Shown here piece after piece: positions 1 to 9,500 of a stretch of 64,000 nt of DNA. The stretch's first letter is position 1. Each line of letters starts with the position of its first letter. The position numbers were made by a program, and so were the translations under genes. The notes beneath the pieces are model-generated. The model ran no database searches and was not told where the DNA came from. It worked only from the letters and a program-made list of their open reading frames with translations. The stretch is from Acidobacteriota bacterium (GTDB taxonomy: Bacteria; Acidobacteriota; Blastocatellia; Chloracidobacteriales; JADJPF01): the NCBI GenBank assembly GCA_016213785.1, contig JACQZQ010000113.1:84206-148205 (forward strand). Direction: 5' to 3'.

Positions 1-1871
1 CCCCAGGTAATCCTAGACGCATAATTGTTGGAAATGATGGAGGTGTTTGGCTAAGCCCAGATGCTGGAAATACTTTTAACAACATTAATGGAAATTTAAG
101 TTTAACTCAGTTCCAAAGCGTTGCTATTCACCCAACTAACCCAAATATCACAATTGGGGGTACTCAAGATAATGGTACTAATATGTATACTGGTAATTTA
201 GTTTGGCAACACGCTGATGATGGTGATGGTGGTTTTGCACGTATTGATCAGCTAAATCCAGGTACTATGTATAGCACTAGATTTAATATTCCAGGGGTAC
301 TTGTTGGGCCTTTCCGTTCTGATTCTGCTGGTGCTTTAGGTTCTTGGCGCTTAATTCGTACTGGTATTAACCAAAGTGATGATGTGCTTTTTTATGCTCC
401 AATGGAATTAGACAATATTAAGCCTAATACTCTTTATTTTGGCACTTTCCGGCTTTATCGCAGCACTGACAAAGGAGATTCTTGGTCTGCTATAAGTGAT
501 CGTTTGACTAAACAAACTCGCCGAGCTATTTCTGCTATTGGTGTTGTAAGTGGAGGCTCAACCGTTTATACAGGTTCTTCTGATGGTGCAGTGTTTGTAA
601 CTAAAGATAATGGAGTATCTTTCCAAGATGTCACAGATAATTTACCTCCAAGGTATATTTCTGACGTTGTTCCAGATCCAAAAGATCCAAATACTGTTTA
701 TGTTTCCTTATCAGGTTTTAATACTGGTCACGTTTTTAAGAGCACAACTGGCGGTGGAAGTTGGCAAAATATTAATGGTAACTTGCCAGATGTCCCAGCT
801 AATGCTTTAGCCATAAATCCTGCTGATCCTAAAAATATTTTTGTTGGTACAGATTTAGGTTTGTTTGAAACAATGGATGGTGGCGCTAATTGGAATCGTG
901 TTCCTGGTATGCCTATGGTTGCAGTATTTGATATTGCTATAAATGCAAATATGGGAATACTTCGCCTAGCTACTCATGGTCGTGGTATGTATGAAACTAA
1001 GGTTAATACTACTCCTGCTGGAGTTCCTGATTTTACCTTAGCTGTTAGTCCAGCAACGCAAAATGTAATGGCAGGTGCTAGCACCACATTTACTGTTAGT
1101 AACCAAGCTACTAATGGGTTTAATGGAACAGTTTCTCTTTCTGCAACTACTGGTCAATCTAGTCTACAAACAACTTTTGCTTCAACAAATATTGCTGCTG
1201 GAGCAAGTACTACATTAACAGTTAGTACTACAGCTAGCACACCTAGTGGAGTAATTAATATTACTGTTACTGGTACATCAGGACAACTTGTTAGAACTCA
1301 AATGGTTAGCATTAATGTAATGGCTAATGCTGCTAATGCTGCTCCAACAATAACCCCAATTCCTAGTCAAACTGTAATGGCTGGTAAGAGCTTAACCGTT
1401 AAAGTTTCTGCTAATGACCCAGATGGTAATCAAGGATTAAGATTTTCTGTTAATAGTTCACAGTCTTTTATTAACTTAGTAGATGATGGTGATAACAACG
1501 CTGGAACCATTAATTTAGTTATTGCAGTACCAGCAACTACTCCAGCAGGTAATTTTAATGTGTCTATTACAGTTACTGATCCAGGTGGTTTAAGCGCTTC
1601 AACTAGCTTTACTGTAAATGTCTTACCCGCGGTAACTATAAGTAATGTTACTTTTACTAAACCAACCCTTTCTATAACAGGGTCAGGTTTTGGTACTAGT
1701 GGGGCTAAAGTCTCTGTTAATGGTCAAGATGTTAGCTCACTTATTAGCGGCCAAACTGATACAGCTATTGCCCTTAAAGGTAATAAAAAGAAGCTTAAAT
1801 TAGTTAAAGGCAATAACTCCGTTACAGTTACAGTAAATGGAGTTACAGTAAGCGCTATGTTTACCTTTTAG
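1..1871 (+). CDS. Secreted Asp-box/BNR repeat protein with Ig-like C-terminus, 5' truncated
   Basis: The reading frame is open from position 3, so the gene starts upstream of the window and the ATG at 183 is internal. The N-terminal half has sortilin/sialidase-like propeller repeats: GGTQDNGT before position 183, then S-x-D-x-G-x-S/N-W boxes such as STDKGDSW and TMDGGANW. After about residue 278 counted from position 183 come a Ser/Thr-rich Ig-like module, a second Ig/cadherin-like module containing ANDPDGNQ, and a C-terminal IPT/TIG-like module (GSGFGTSGAKVSVNG). This is the layout of large extracellular glycan-binding or surface proteins; no catalytic residues are evident, so enzyme activity is not claimed. 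A hairpin terminator follows the stop. Confidence 0.8.
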   Translation, partial: PGNPRRIIVGNDGGVWLSPDAGNTFNNINGNLSLTQFQSVAIHPTNPNITIGGTQDNGTNMYTGNLVWQHADDGDGGFARIDQLNPGTMYSTRFNIPGVLVGPFRSDSAGALGSWRLIRTGINQSDDVLFYAPMELDNIKPNTLYFGTFRLYRSTDKGDSWSAISDRLTKQTRRAISAIGVVSGGSTVYTGSSDGAVFVTKDNGVSFQDVTDNLPPRYISDVVPDPKDPNTVYVSLSGFNTGHVFKSTTGGGSWQNINGNLPDVPANALAINPADPKNIFVGTDLGLFETMDGGANWNRVPGMPMVAVFDIAINANMGILRLATHGRGMYETKVNTTPAGVPDFTLAVSPATQNVMAGASTTFTVSNQATNGFNGTVSLSATTGQSSLQTTFASTNIAAGASTTLTVSTTASTPSGVINITVTGTSGQLVRTQMVSINVMANAANAAPTITPIPSQTVMAGKSLTVKVSANDPDGNQGLRFSVNSSQSFINLVDDGDNNAGTINLVIAVPATTPAGNFNVSITVTDPGGLSASTSFTVNVLPAVTISNVTFTKPTLSITGSGFGTSGAKVSVNGQDVSSLISGQTDTAIALKGNKKKLKLVKGNNSVTVTVNGVTVSAMFTF

Positions 1872-1910
1872 TTAACTTCTTTAGGACTATAAGTTTTTAA
1901 GTTTTAAGTG

Positions 1911-1939
1911 AAATAGGCTAGCAATCACCTAGCCTATTT
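1911..1939. terminator. Bidirectional hairpin between convergent genes
   Basis: AAATAGGCTAG (1911-1921) pairs perfectly with CTAGCCTATTT (1929-1939) across a 7-nt loop, followed by TTA and T-rich sequence. The hairpin overlaps the last codons and stop (1918-1920) of the minus-strand methyltransferase gene, so it can serve both convergent genes. Confidence 0.75.
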
Positions 1940-2766
1940 TTATTTAGCGAAGATTTAAACACTTCATAAAGAATTAGACTTCCAGCTATAGCAACATTTA
2001 GTGAGTCTGTGCCTTCTGCCATTGGAATACGTACAATTTGTTGACACATTGATTCTTGCTCTTGGCTTAAACCAGCACGTTCATTGCCAAGCATCAATAT
2101 TGTAGGCTGTTGATAAGACACTTGGTTATAATCCATAGAACCTTTTGGAGAAGCCCCAACTACAGCTAGTTTGTGTTTTTTTATCCAGTGACGTAATTCT
2201 TCAGCAGTCGTTTTTACAATAGTTTGCTTAAAGATAGCTCCCATTGTTGCTCTTACAACCTTTGGATCAAACGGATCTATACTATCTCCAATAAGAATAA
2301 AACCAGAAGACCCTGTAGCTGCTGATGTCCTAAGTAGTGTGCCTAGGTTTCCAAGTGAACAAATCTGATTAAGTACTGTCCAACATATATGATCGCTAGG
2401 GTTTATTTGATTAAGTCTTTGAACTTGCTGGTGAAAAATAGCTGCTATGCCCGATGCTCGTTCAGTTAAAGATACAATTCTAAATTGCTCTGGAGAAACT
2501 CGCGCAAACGCAACACCTTCGCGTTTTAACCTACGCACAAGTTTTCTAGCAATTGGGCAAATAAGAAGTTTTTCGCTATAAAATAAAGCATCTATTGAGA
2601 AATTATGATCAACTGCTTCTACAAAATTACGTATCCCTTCAGCAAAAAATAGTCTTTTCTTATCACGATAGCCTCGATCAGACTGTAGCTTTTTAATTTT
2701 TGTTAGTATTGGGTTTATTTCAAGTTGATGGAAATTCGTTAAAGTCTCATTATTTATGTTTATCAT
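1918..2766 (-). CDS. TrmH/SpoU-family RNA 2'-O-methyltransferase
   Basis: The 282-residue protein has the SPOUT (trefoil-knot) methyltransferase signature. An N-terminal substrate-binding domain spans about residues 30-115. Motif 1 is N140-L-G-T-L-L-R146, motif 2 is LGNERAGLS (226-234) and motif 3 is IPM followed by SLNVAIAGS (247-263). The family transfers methyl groups from S-adenosylmethionine to a ribose 2'-OH in rRNA or tRNA; which RNA is modified cannot be read from the sequence. The gene is monocistronic, convergent with the Asp-box gene, and followed by 0.6 kb of apparently non-coding DNA upstream. The residue before motif 1 Asn-Leu-Gly is Gly preceded by Ser-Leu instead of the more usual Asp-Pro. 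Confidence 0.9.
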   Translation of the reverse strand: MININNETLTNFHQLEINPILTKIKKLQSDRGYRDKKRLFFAEGIRNFVEAVDHNFSIDALFYSEKLLICPIARKLVRRLKREGVAFARVSPEQFRIVSLTERASGIAAIFHQQVQRLNQINPSDHICWTVLNQICSLGNLGTLLRTSAATGSSGFILIGDSIDPFDPKVVRATMGAIFKQTIVKTTAEELRHWIKKHKLAVVGASPKGSMDYNQVSYQQPTILMLGNERAGLSQEQESMCQQIVRIPMAEGTDSLNVAIAGSLILYEVFKSSLNKNRLGDC

Positions 2767-3329
2767 ACTAGTCTATACACCTAAGAAAAATAAAAGGGAA
2801 TTACCATTAACGATAAACTCAATAAATAAAGTGTTTTAGGAAAATACTACTTATTGAGAATAGCGCCAAAATAAATATAGAAGAGAGCTTTTTGCTAGAA
2901 ATTTAACAAGAATTAGGCAGCTTTTTTTTGAAAAGTGAGTGGTAGAAATAAAGTTTTTCTTTAGTGTAGAATTGAGTAAGGAAAGGTTTGATTAAAAAAT
3001 TATTTGAAGAAAGTAGAGAAATTTTACATAAAGTCATGCCAGTCAGCTATATATAGCGCAAAATTTTTGGGTTGCTGATTTCCAAAAGCACTAAATTATT
3101 GAGTAAAAACTCTGGGCTAGACTCTAAGCTTTTAATTAAAGGCTGTCAAGGGAAAATTTAATAAATTAAAAACTTTAAAACGGCTCAGACCGTGTTATTT
3201 GTGGAGATAATTGGAGAGATAACATAAATTATCGCAGTTTATTGCCAACTAGCTGTAGTGTTGCAAAACCTAGCGCTGGCAGCAAGAATGTGGGGGGTTG
3301 TGTGGTTATGGAGATACCATCAAAATAAG
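2767..3329. other. Long A+T-rich intergenic region
   Basis: No supported gene lies here. The stretch from 2767 to about 3180 is strongly A+T-rich, with only a 22-residue TTG-initiated frame at 2988-3056 that I do not call. From about 3180 to 3320 the sequence is richer in G+C and includes GCCA and TGGC arms that could fold, just upstream of a promoter at 3330-3357. It must hold the promoter of the minus-strand methyltransferase gene, but I could not place one. Confidence 0.5.
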
Positions 3330-3357
3330 TTGACATCTTTTTGTTTATTAGTATTAT
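3330..3357 (+). promoter_or_regulatory. Sigma-70 promoter for the ABM-domain gene
   Basis: TTGACA (3330-3335) and TATTAT (3352-3357) are separated by 16 bp, the same spacing as the consensus promoter at 27405. Transcription would begin near 3364, about 30 nt before the ATG at 3396. This argues against translation from the upstream GTG at 3258. Confidence 0.6.
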
Positions 3358-3395
3358 CGTTAACGATAGTTACTAGTATATTTGGGAAAGGTATT

Positions 3396-3698
3396 ATGGA
3401 AAAAAGTAAATCAATAATTGCAACTGCGCGTTTAGTTGCAAAACCAGGGGAAGAAGCAAGACTTAAATCTGCGCTTAAGCTCTTAATAGCTGCAACTCGT
3501 AGAGAACCAGGAAGTATTAGCTATAGTTTTTACCAAAGTGATTATGATAAACATTTATTTATATCTCATGAAATATGGGAAAGCCATGAAGTTTTTGCTA
3601 GGCACTTAGAATCTGCTTATATTCAAGCTCTATTAGATGAAGCAGATGAGATTTTAGCTGAACCATTACAAGTAATGTTCTTAAATCCTATAGAGTAA
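3396..3698 (+). CDS. Antibiotic-biosynthesis-monooxygenase (ABM/YgiN-like) domain protein
   Basis: A 100-residue protein that is essentially one ABM ferredoxin-like domain, seen in the pattern A-R-x-V-A-K-P-G-x-E-A at residues 9-20, REPGSISYSFYQS near 35-47 and FISHEIWESHEVFARHL near 54-70. The family includes quinol monooxygenases such as YgiN and also heme- or flavin-free enzymes of unknown substrate; the substrate here is unknown. I chose the ATG at 3396, preceded by GGGAAAGG, over an in-frame GTG at 3258 because a good promoter lies between them and the protein then matches the usual domain length. The rejected 46-residue extension does contain a hydrophobic stretch, so a signal-anchored form is not fully excluded. 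Confidence 0.8.
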   Translation: MEKSKSIIATARLVAKPGEEARLKSALKLLIAATRREPGSISYSFYQSDYDKHLFISHEIWESHEVFARHLESAYIQALLDEADEILAEPLQVMFLNPIE

Positions 3699-3717
3699 TA
3701 ACAATTACTTGCTTTAC

Positions 3718-6700
3718 TTATAGTTTTGGATAGGGTAAAAGATCAAGTAAAAATATATGTAATTCTTCTGTAAAAGGAGTTAGACGCTTTTCTCCATCAC
3801 GTAGATCAGCTATTAATCCGCTTTTTAAGTCAAATACTAATCCTTCTTCTTCATAAACTCTAATGACATCCTGAAGTTGTGCTGGATTATTATTTACAGA
3901 AACTTGTCCATCACTAAATAAAGATAGCCAATCATTATATTTATTATTAAACGTACTGATAAGCTCTATAGGGTTTTTGCTAGCAGTAACATCAAATACT
4001 CTTACTTCTACGGGGTTTAATTGACCGCTTTCATCAATAAATAAATGGGTTCCTGCCTCTAATTGTGCTAATAAAAGGGCATGGGGCGCTTTAACTAAAA
4101 TGGCTCTATCTTTACTAGAATTATTGTCATTTAGTATAAATTCTTGAGATAGAACTCCTAGTTTATTATTAAATAAACGCAAATAGCTTTCTTGCAAAGC
4201 TTTTTGCGGAAAATGGTCTTTATCTTCTAGTTTTGGAATAAGTGAATGAATATAAATAATAACTTCTTTAGATGAGGAAATATCGGTTTGAAACATTAAT
4301 TGTAAAAGAGCAAACTCACGCAAGGCTTCGGCTAGCTGGTCATCAATTTCTCGGTTTATGGTGATGGCTTCTTTGGCAATTTCTTTTAGTGCTTGATGTA
4401 TATCATCTTCTTCAAAAAGCCTTTGCCAAATTCCTTGAAATTCTACACATTGTTTTAAGTTAATTTCTTTATAAGTAAACTTTGTACGATTAGTTTTAGG
4501 GTGATTATTTAAGGCAGTTGGTTTTTTAGGCGAATTTAGTCGTTGAGATAGATTGCGACAAATAGCATTTACCCTACGGGCTTGATCTCTAAGCTGAAAA
4601 TATTGATAAATCTCAGGCGTAACATTACTAGGATCAATTGCACCTTTTGGGGCTAATTTATCAATTGCGTTTTCAAGTTTAACTAATGCTGTTTCTATTT
4701 GTTTAAGTTTTGTTTTTGTATCTTTTAAGTCTACTTTAGCAATGATGTTATTGTAACTTGAAGGCTCTTTTAAGCCTTCGATATGAACAACAATATTTTC
4801 TTTACCAGGATAAATATTAATTACAGTAGGCGAATTACTTTGTAGACCAAGTAATTGAGTTGCAACAGGTTGTGTAATTTGGCGTTCAATAGTTCGTTTT
4901 AATGCTCTTGCTCCAAAAATTGGGTTATATCCTTCATCAATAATTTTTTCCATTGCTTGAGGATCAATATTAAGTAAGCATTTACGGCGTAATAATCCTT
5001 CACGACTAAAGACGTTTTGAATAAGGAGCTTAGCTATTGATCCCATATCAGAACGCGAAAGTTTTCTAAAAGGGATAACTCTATCAATTCGGTTAAAAAA
5101 TTCAGGACGGAAAAATCTTTGTACTGCTTGTAGATAAATAGCGCTCTCGCTACTTTCATTTTGCTGAAAACCTAATTGAGTATTAGCTTCTTTAACTCCT
5201 AAGTTAGAAGTCATAATTAGTAGCACATTAGTGAAGTCTACAGTATTACCAGTTGCATCTGTTAAACGGCCTTCGCCCAAAACTTGAAGTAAAAGGTTAA
5301 ACACATCAGAGTCAGCTTTTTCTATCTCATCTAGTAACAATACACTAAAGGGTTGGCGGCGTATAGCGCTTGTAAGTAAGCCTTCAGGTTGTCTAAATGT
5401 TCCTACTAAGCGAGTTAGAGCATCAGGAGTAATAAATTCATTCATATCAAATCTTATTAATCGCTCAGCATCACCAAAAATATATTTAGCTAAAGCTTTT
5501 GCACATTGAGTTTTTCCTACTCCAGTTGGGCCAAGGAAAAGAAAAGTTGCAATTGGCCTATCAGGATCATTAAGTTTAGCTTTTGTTAAAGTTATAGCAT
5601 CGGCTGCTGCTTCTAAGGCTAGAGGCTGCCCAATAATTTCTTTACTTAAGGCACTGGTGATTTCTTGGTGTGAAAGCCTAAGAGTATCATCTAGAAACTT
5701 AAGCGATAAACCGCTTTTAGCCTGAAATTCTTTTAATACGTCTTCTCTAGAAATATCATTATTACAATATTTAATAGATAGTTGCTTTAAGAAATGAACG
5801 GCTTTACCAGGAAATACAGCATTACGAACATAGCGCTCTTGTAAATTAGTTGCTGTAGGCAGTGCTTCTAGAGCAAACTTACATTTTTGTTCAAACTCAA
5901 AATTACGTTTTGACCTAATTAGAATTTTTAGAGTTTGGTCAGTAGAAGTTTCTTTAATAGGAAGGATTTGAAAAAAATCAGCAAAAGCTCTATCTCTTTC
6001 TTGTAGCACGCGCAAAGCCTCAGGCGTAATTTCGGCTAGCATTCTAAACTCACGTTTTTCAAGAAGGGGTTTTATTACATCAGCAACACTTAAATCTGAT
6101 TTACTTGTAACACCAGCATGGAAAAGACCTATTAGATCGTCAAAATAGAGGATCATTTTATCTTTTTTAGCTGTTTTTAGGATTGCCAATAATCGGTTTT
6201 CCCATTGACCTACATAAGACATTCCTGAAATAAGCCTTTGTGGTGAAATTAACCAAATGCTGCGTCTGCTAACAAAGGGGGATAATTTACGATTTTGAAT
6301 AGTTTGGTAAACATACTCGTGAATTAAAGCTGTTTTTCCTACCATTCTAGGGCCAACTAGTAAAATAGGTCTTCGGTCACGGTTATTTATTAATTTAGTA
6401 AGTTCTTCTAGCTCTTGTTCTCTACAAAGAACCCTTTCTAAATCATCAGGATAGAGCCAGTTAAGACAACGGGCTACTTTTCTTAATTCTTCTGCTCCAT
6501 CTAACTCAGTTTGACAGCCAATGCTAGCGCGTGGACGGGTTTCTTCTTTTTTCTCTCTAGGTGTATGTAATTGAAAATGTATGTCTATAGTTGTTGTCCA
6601 AGCCTTTCCTGCTACTGATAATGATTCAGGTGTAGGTGCTTCATCGCCTTCTTTTTTTTCTAATTTACGAAAGTATTGACTAAGAATTTCTGTTGCATGT

Positions 6701-7083
6701 TCTTGAAGCTTTATACCTTTAGGTAGCTCAAACCAAAAGTCAGGAATACTTGGAGTAAATACTAGGCGACGTTTTAAGCCCTTAAATACAACAAAAAGGA
6801 AATTTGCTCTAGCCATACGTTTTGCTAGCTCTAGTTTAAGTTTTAGAAAATGGTCTTCTATTTCAGGCGCAAATAAAAAATTTGCTATTTGTTCTTGAAA
6901 AAAATCTCTCCCAGAAATTTCTAAAGTAGTAGTCAAACTCTTAACCAGTTTATTAATTGCACGCTGAAGTTTTTCATCAGAAAATTCAGCGTATTCAAAA
7001 AATAAAGGCGTTACTTTGTAGGTAGGGAAAGAATCATAAGATGATGGTATTTGCTCTATATATAAAGGTATGGCAGTGTTCAT
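3718..7083 (-). CDS. ClpB/ClpA-like double AAA+ ATPase with long C-terminal extension
   Basis: The 1121-residue protein has two AAA+ modules. The first has Walker A GPRMVGKT (244-251), but its Walker B is LYFDD (312-316), with Asp where the catalytic Glu normally sits. The second is complete: Walker A GPTGVGKT (518-525), Walker B LLLDE (582-586), sensor-1 TSN (625-627), Arg-finger region FFNRID (662-667) and sensor-2 GARALKR (724-730). Residues 1-200 do not look like a Clp-N domain. About 370 residues follow the D2 small domain, including a likely coiled coil at about 775-870 and an unrecognised C-terminal domain. The ClpB M-domain is not evident between the modules. It is probably an unfoldase or disaggregase whose D1 binds but hydrolyses ATP poorly; client and partner are unknown. 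The gene stands alone. Confidence 0.85.
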   Translation of the reverse strand: MNTAIPLYIEQIPSSYDSFPTYKVTPLFFEYAEFSDEKLQRAINKLVKSLTTTLEISGRDFFQEQIANFLFAPEIEDHFLKLKLELAKRMARANFLFVVFKGLKRRLVFTPSIPDFWFELPKGIKLQEHATEILSQYFRKLEKKEGDEAPTPESLSVAGKAWTTTIDIHFQLHTPREKKEETRPRASIGCQTELDGAEELRKVARCLNWLYPDDLERVLCREQELEELTKLINNRDRRPILLVGPRMVGKTALIHEYVYQTIQNRKLSPFVSRRSIWLISPQRLISGMSYVGQWENRLLAILKTAKKDKMILYFDDLIGLFHAGVTSKSDLSVADVIKPLLEKREFRMLAEITPEALRVLQERDRAFADFFQILPIKETSTDQTLKILIRSKRNFEFEQKCKFALEALPTATNLQERYVRNAVFPGKAVHFLKQLSIKYCNNDISREDVLKEFQAKSGLSLKFLDDTLRLSHQEITSALSKEIIGQPLALEAAADAITLTKAKLNDPDRPIATFLFLGPTGVGKTQCAKALAKYIFGDAERLIRFDMNEFITPDALTRLVGTFRQPEGLLTSAIRRQPFSVLLLDEIEKADSDVFNLLLQVLGEGRLTDATGNTVDFTNVLLIMTSNLGVKEANTQLGFQQNESSESAIYLQAVQRFFRPEFFNRIDRVIPFRKLSRSDMGSIAKLLIQNVFSREGLLRRKCLLNIDPQAMEKIIDEGYNPIFGARALKRTIERQITQPVATQLLGLQSNSPTVINIYPGKENIVVHIEGLKEPSSYNNIIAKVDLKDTKTKLKQIETALVKLENAIDKLAPKGAIDPSNVTPEIYQYFQLRDQARRVNAICRNLSQRLNSPKKPTALNNHPKTNRTKFTYKEINLKQCVEFQGIWQRLFEEDDIHQALKEIAKEAITINREIDDQLAEALREFALLQLMFQTDISSSKEVIIYIHSLIPKLEDKDHFPQKALQESYLRLFNNKLGVLSQEFILNDNNSSKDRAILVKAPHALLLAQLEAGTHLFIDESGQLNPVEVRVFDVTASKNPIELISTFNNKYNDWLSLFSDGQVSVNNNPAQLQDVIRVYEEEGLVFDLKSGLIADLRDGEKRLTPFTEELHIFLLDLLPYPKL

Positions 7084-7316
7084 AAATTATTCAAAAATTA
7101 GTTCCTTTATTCTAAAAGCTATTATGAAAGGTATTCTAAAAGAAAAAGTCAAGAAAAAAGTTCTTTTCTAAAAAATATTCTAACAGTTCTATGGCATAAG
7201 ATTAATGAAGATAGCTATAGATTTTCTACTCTTTAGCTGACATCTATTGACGCAATAGGTTAATCTGCGGTAAGACGTTAATTTTATTGCCATAGGGCTA
7301 TCCTAACATTAGTTTT

Positions 7317-7320
7317 GAGG
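7317..7320 (+). promoter_or_regulatory. Ribosome binding site deciding the start of pruA/rocA
   Basis: GAGG lies 9 nt before the ATG at 7330. An upstream in-frame TTG at 7315 overlaps this GAGG and is therefore not the start. Confidence 0.65.
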
Positions 7321-7329
7321 AACAATTAT

Positions 7330-8892
7330 ATGCAGCTACCTACTTTTTGTAATGAAACTTATCTAGACTTTACTGATGAAAATACCGTACATAATTTTCA
7401 AAGATCTTTAGATTATGTTAAATCCCAACTAGGAAAAACCTATCCTTGTGTAGTTGGGGGAGAAAAGATAGAAACTGGAGATCTTCTTACTTCTATTAAC
7501 CCTAGTGAAAAATCTGAAGTAATTGGAAAGGTACATAAAGCTGACCAAGCTTTAGCTAGTCGTGCTATTGAGGAAGCAAATAAGGCTTTTGAAAGCTGGA
7601 AACGAGTTCCTGCTGAAGACCGAGCACGTTACCTTTTTTCAGCAACCGCAGAAATGAGACGACGTAAGAATGAATTTTCTTCTTGGATGGTTTACGAAGT
7701 AGGTAAATCTTGGGCTGAAGCTGATGCTGATACAGCAGAAGCAATTGATTTTATGGACTTTTATGCTCGTGAAGCTATTCGCTATTCTAAAACTCAAGAA
7801 CTTACTCCATCCCCTCTACCTAGTGAATTTAACCAGATGTTTTATATTCCTTTAGGCGTAGGTGTTGTAATTCCACCTTGGAACTTTCCTTTAGCAATTA
7901 TGGTTGGAATGACTATGGCTGCTGTAGCAGCAGGAAACACTGTTGTTCTTAAGCCTTCAAGCGATACTCCAATAATTGGAGCAAAATTTATGGAGCTATT
8001 AGAATCAGTTTCCTTACCTCCAGGGGTTGTAAACTTTTTACCTGGTAGTGGTGGCAGAATAGGAGATTATTTAGTTAGTCATCCAAAAACTCGTTTTATT
8101 AGCTTTACTGGTTCGCGTGAAATTGGACTTCATATTAATGAACTAGCTTCTAAAACTGCACCTGGGCAGATTTGGATTAAACGTGTAGTTGCTGAGATGG
8201 GAGGTAAAGATACTATTGTAGTTGATTCTTCAGCAGATCTAGAAGATGCTGCCAGTGGTATTGTAGCTGCTGCATTTGGATTTTCTGGTCAAAAATGTTC
8301 TGCTTGCTCTCGTGCAGTACTAGTTGAAGATATTTATGAACAAGTACTTGAAAAAGTAACCCAAAAAACCAAAGCTTTACGCGTTGGGCCGACTGTTGAT
8401 GTAAATAACTTTATGGGGCCTGTAGCAAGTAAATCTGCATTTGATTCTATTATGGAATATGTAGAAATTGGCAAAGGCGAGGGTACTGTAGTTGCAGGCG
8501 GCGAAGCAATGCCAGAAGCAGGTGATGGTTACTTTATTCAACCAACTGTAGTTGCTGGAGTTGATCCTAAGGCTCGTATTGCACAAGAAGAAATTTTTGG
8601 CCCTGTACTGGCAGTTATTAAAGCTGATAACTTTGACCATGCTCTAGATATTGCTAATAATACTGAATATGGTTTAACAGGAGCCGTTTATTCAAAAAAT
8701 CGTGAGCATCTAGAACGTGCTCGTATAGATTTTCACGTAGGTAATCTATATATAAACCGTAAATGTACAGGCGCTCTAGTAGATGTTCATCCATTTGGTG
8801 GATTTAATATGTCTGGTACTGACTCAAAAGCAGGTGGACGTGATTATTTAATGTTATTTTTGCAAGCTAAGACGGTAGCAGAAAAGTTCTAA
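7330..8892 (+). CDS. rocA: L-glutamate gamma-semialdehyde (1-pyrroline-5-carboxylate) dehydrogenase
   Basis: A 520-residue aldehyde dehydrogenase that oxidises glutamate semialdehyde to glutamate with NAD+, the last step of proline and arginine catabolism. The general base Glu289 lies in AEMGGKD and the nucleophile Cys323 in FSGQKCSACSR, the pattern typical of P5C dehydrogenases. The NAD-binding segment PWNFPLA is at 183-189 and FTGSREIG at 259-266. Length fits the monofunctional RocA/PruA form, not the PutA fusion. No proline dehydrogenase gene is adjacent, though an arginase/agmatinase-family gene lies 46 kb away in the window. A strong terminator follows. The choice between the symbols rocA and pruA is arbitrary. 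Confidence 0.93.
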   Translation: MQLPTFCNETYLDFTDENTVHNFQRSLDYVKSQLGKTYPCVVGGEKIETGDLLTSINPSEKSEVIGKVHKADQALASRAIEEANKAFESWKRVPAEDRARYLFSATAEMRRRKNEFSSWMVYEVGKSWAEADADTAEAIDFMDFYAREAIRYSKTQELTPSPLPSEFNQMFYIPLGVGVVIPPWNFPLAIMVGMTMAAVAAGNTVVLKPSSDTPIIGAKFMELLESVSLPPGVVNFLPGSGGRIGDYLVSHPKTRFISFTGSREIGLHINELASKTAPGQIWIKRVVAEMGGKDTIVVDSSADLEDAASGIVAAAFGFSGQKCSACSRAVLVEDIYEQVLEKVTQKTKALRVGPTVDVNNFMGPVASKSAFDSIMEYVEIGKGEGTVVAGGEAMPEAGDGYFIQPTVVAGVDPKARIAQEEIFGPVLAVIKADNFDHALDIANNTEYGLTGAVYSKNREHLERARIDFHVGNLYINRKCTGALVDVHPFGGFNMSGTDSKAGGRDYLMLFLQAKTVAEKF

Positions 8893-8921
8893 AACTTTTT
8901 AAAAACTTCTTTATAGAGTTG

Positions 8922-8958
8922 ATTTCAGTGACAGGAAGCTTTAACCTGTCACTGAAAT
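8922..8958 (+). terminator. Strong intrinsic terminator after the P5C dehydrogenase gene
   Basis: ATTTCAGTGACAGG (8922-8935) and CCTGTCACTGAAAT (8945-8958) form a perfect 14-bp stem with a 9-nt loop, followed by TTTTG. Confidence 0.85.
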
Positions 8959-8981
8959 TTTGCTAACTACTTTTATATCTT

Positions 8982-9482
8982 ATGATTACTAAAGAACATA
9001 TTGCTAAGAAATTACAAGAGAGATTAGAACGTAAGTGTACGGCTATTGGTTTAACTCATTGGGCAAAAGCAATAATGTTTGATTATTTTGAAGGTAAACG
9101 TATCTATGATCCAGCAGAAAAAGACCTACTAGAACGCGCCATAATGCGGATTGCAAACTCATCAACTAATTACCGAACTTTTTTATTTGATGCAGAAATT
9201 GTAAAGATTTTGACTCATTTAGGTTATAAAGCAAAATCTAATTCTCCTAATGGTGAGGTTTATAGTATTAGTATTATTCTTGGTCAACAAAATAACCCAA
9301 AAAGCAAAGAAGCAATTAAAATAATTAGCGAACAGCTACCTAAAGAAAAAAATTTAAGTATTAGACAACAGGGTTCAGGCGTTGTTTTAACTGCAAATGA
9401 AATGAGCGAAAAAGAAATTCACACTCTAGCTTCTCTTTTACAGCCACATAGCTACATAATGTCACTTAATGATACTCGTTAG
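8982..9482 (+). CDS. Uncharacterised 166-residue protein
   Basis: I do not recognise this family. The protein is soluble, with no signal peptide or membrane segment. Residues 1-60 are predicted helical and rich in Lys, Arg and Glu; a second half from about residue 70 alternates strands and helices around NGEVYSISIILG and GSGVVLTANEMS. It starts 24 bp after a strong terminator, so it is probably transcribed separately, yet no Shine-Dalgarno sequence stands before the ATG. It converges on ruvB across a short region of 10-bp tandem repeats. Codon use and composition look like the neighbours. Confidence 0.65.
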   Translation: MITKEHIAKKLQERLERKCTAIGLTHWAKAIMFDYFEGKRIYDPAEKDLLERAIMRIANSSTNYRTFLFDAEIVKILTHLGYKAKSNSPNGEVYSISIILGQQNNPKSKEAIKIISEQLPKEKNLSIRQQGSGVVLTANEMSEKEIHTLASLLQPHSYIMSLNDTR

Positions 9483-9500
9483 GTTTCAATTAGGTTTAAT

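Noticed and set aside
2988..3056. A 22-residue TTG-initiated frame with GGAAAGG upstream.
   Set aside because: Too short, no recognisable features, and located in A+T-rich DNA where such frames occur by chance.
3258..3395. A 46-codon GTG-initiated extension of the ABM protein containing a hydrophobic stretch.
   Set aside because: A near-consensus promoter lies inside it, GGGAAAGG precedes the internal ATG at 3396, and the shorter protein matches the domain length.
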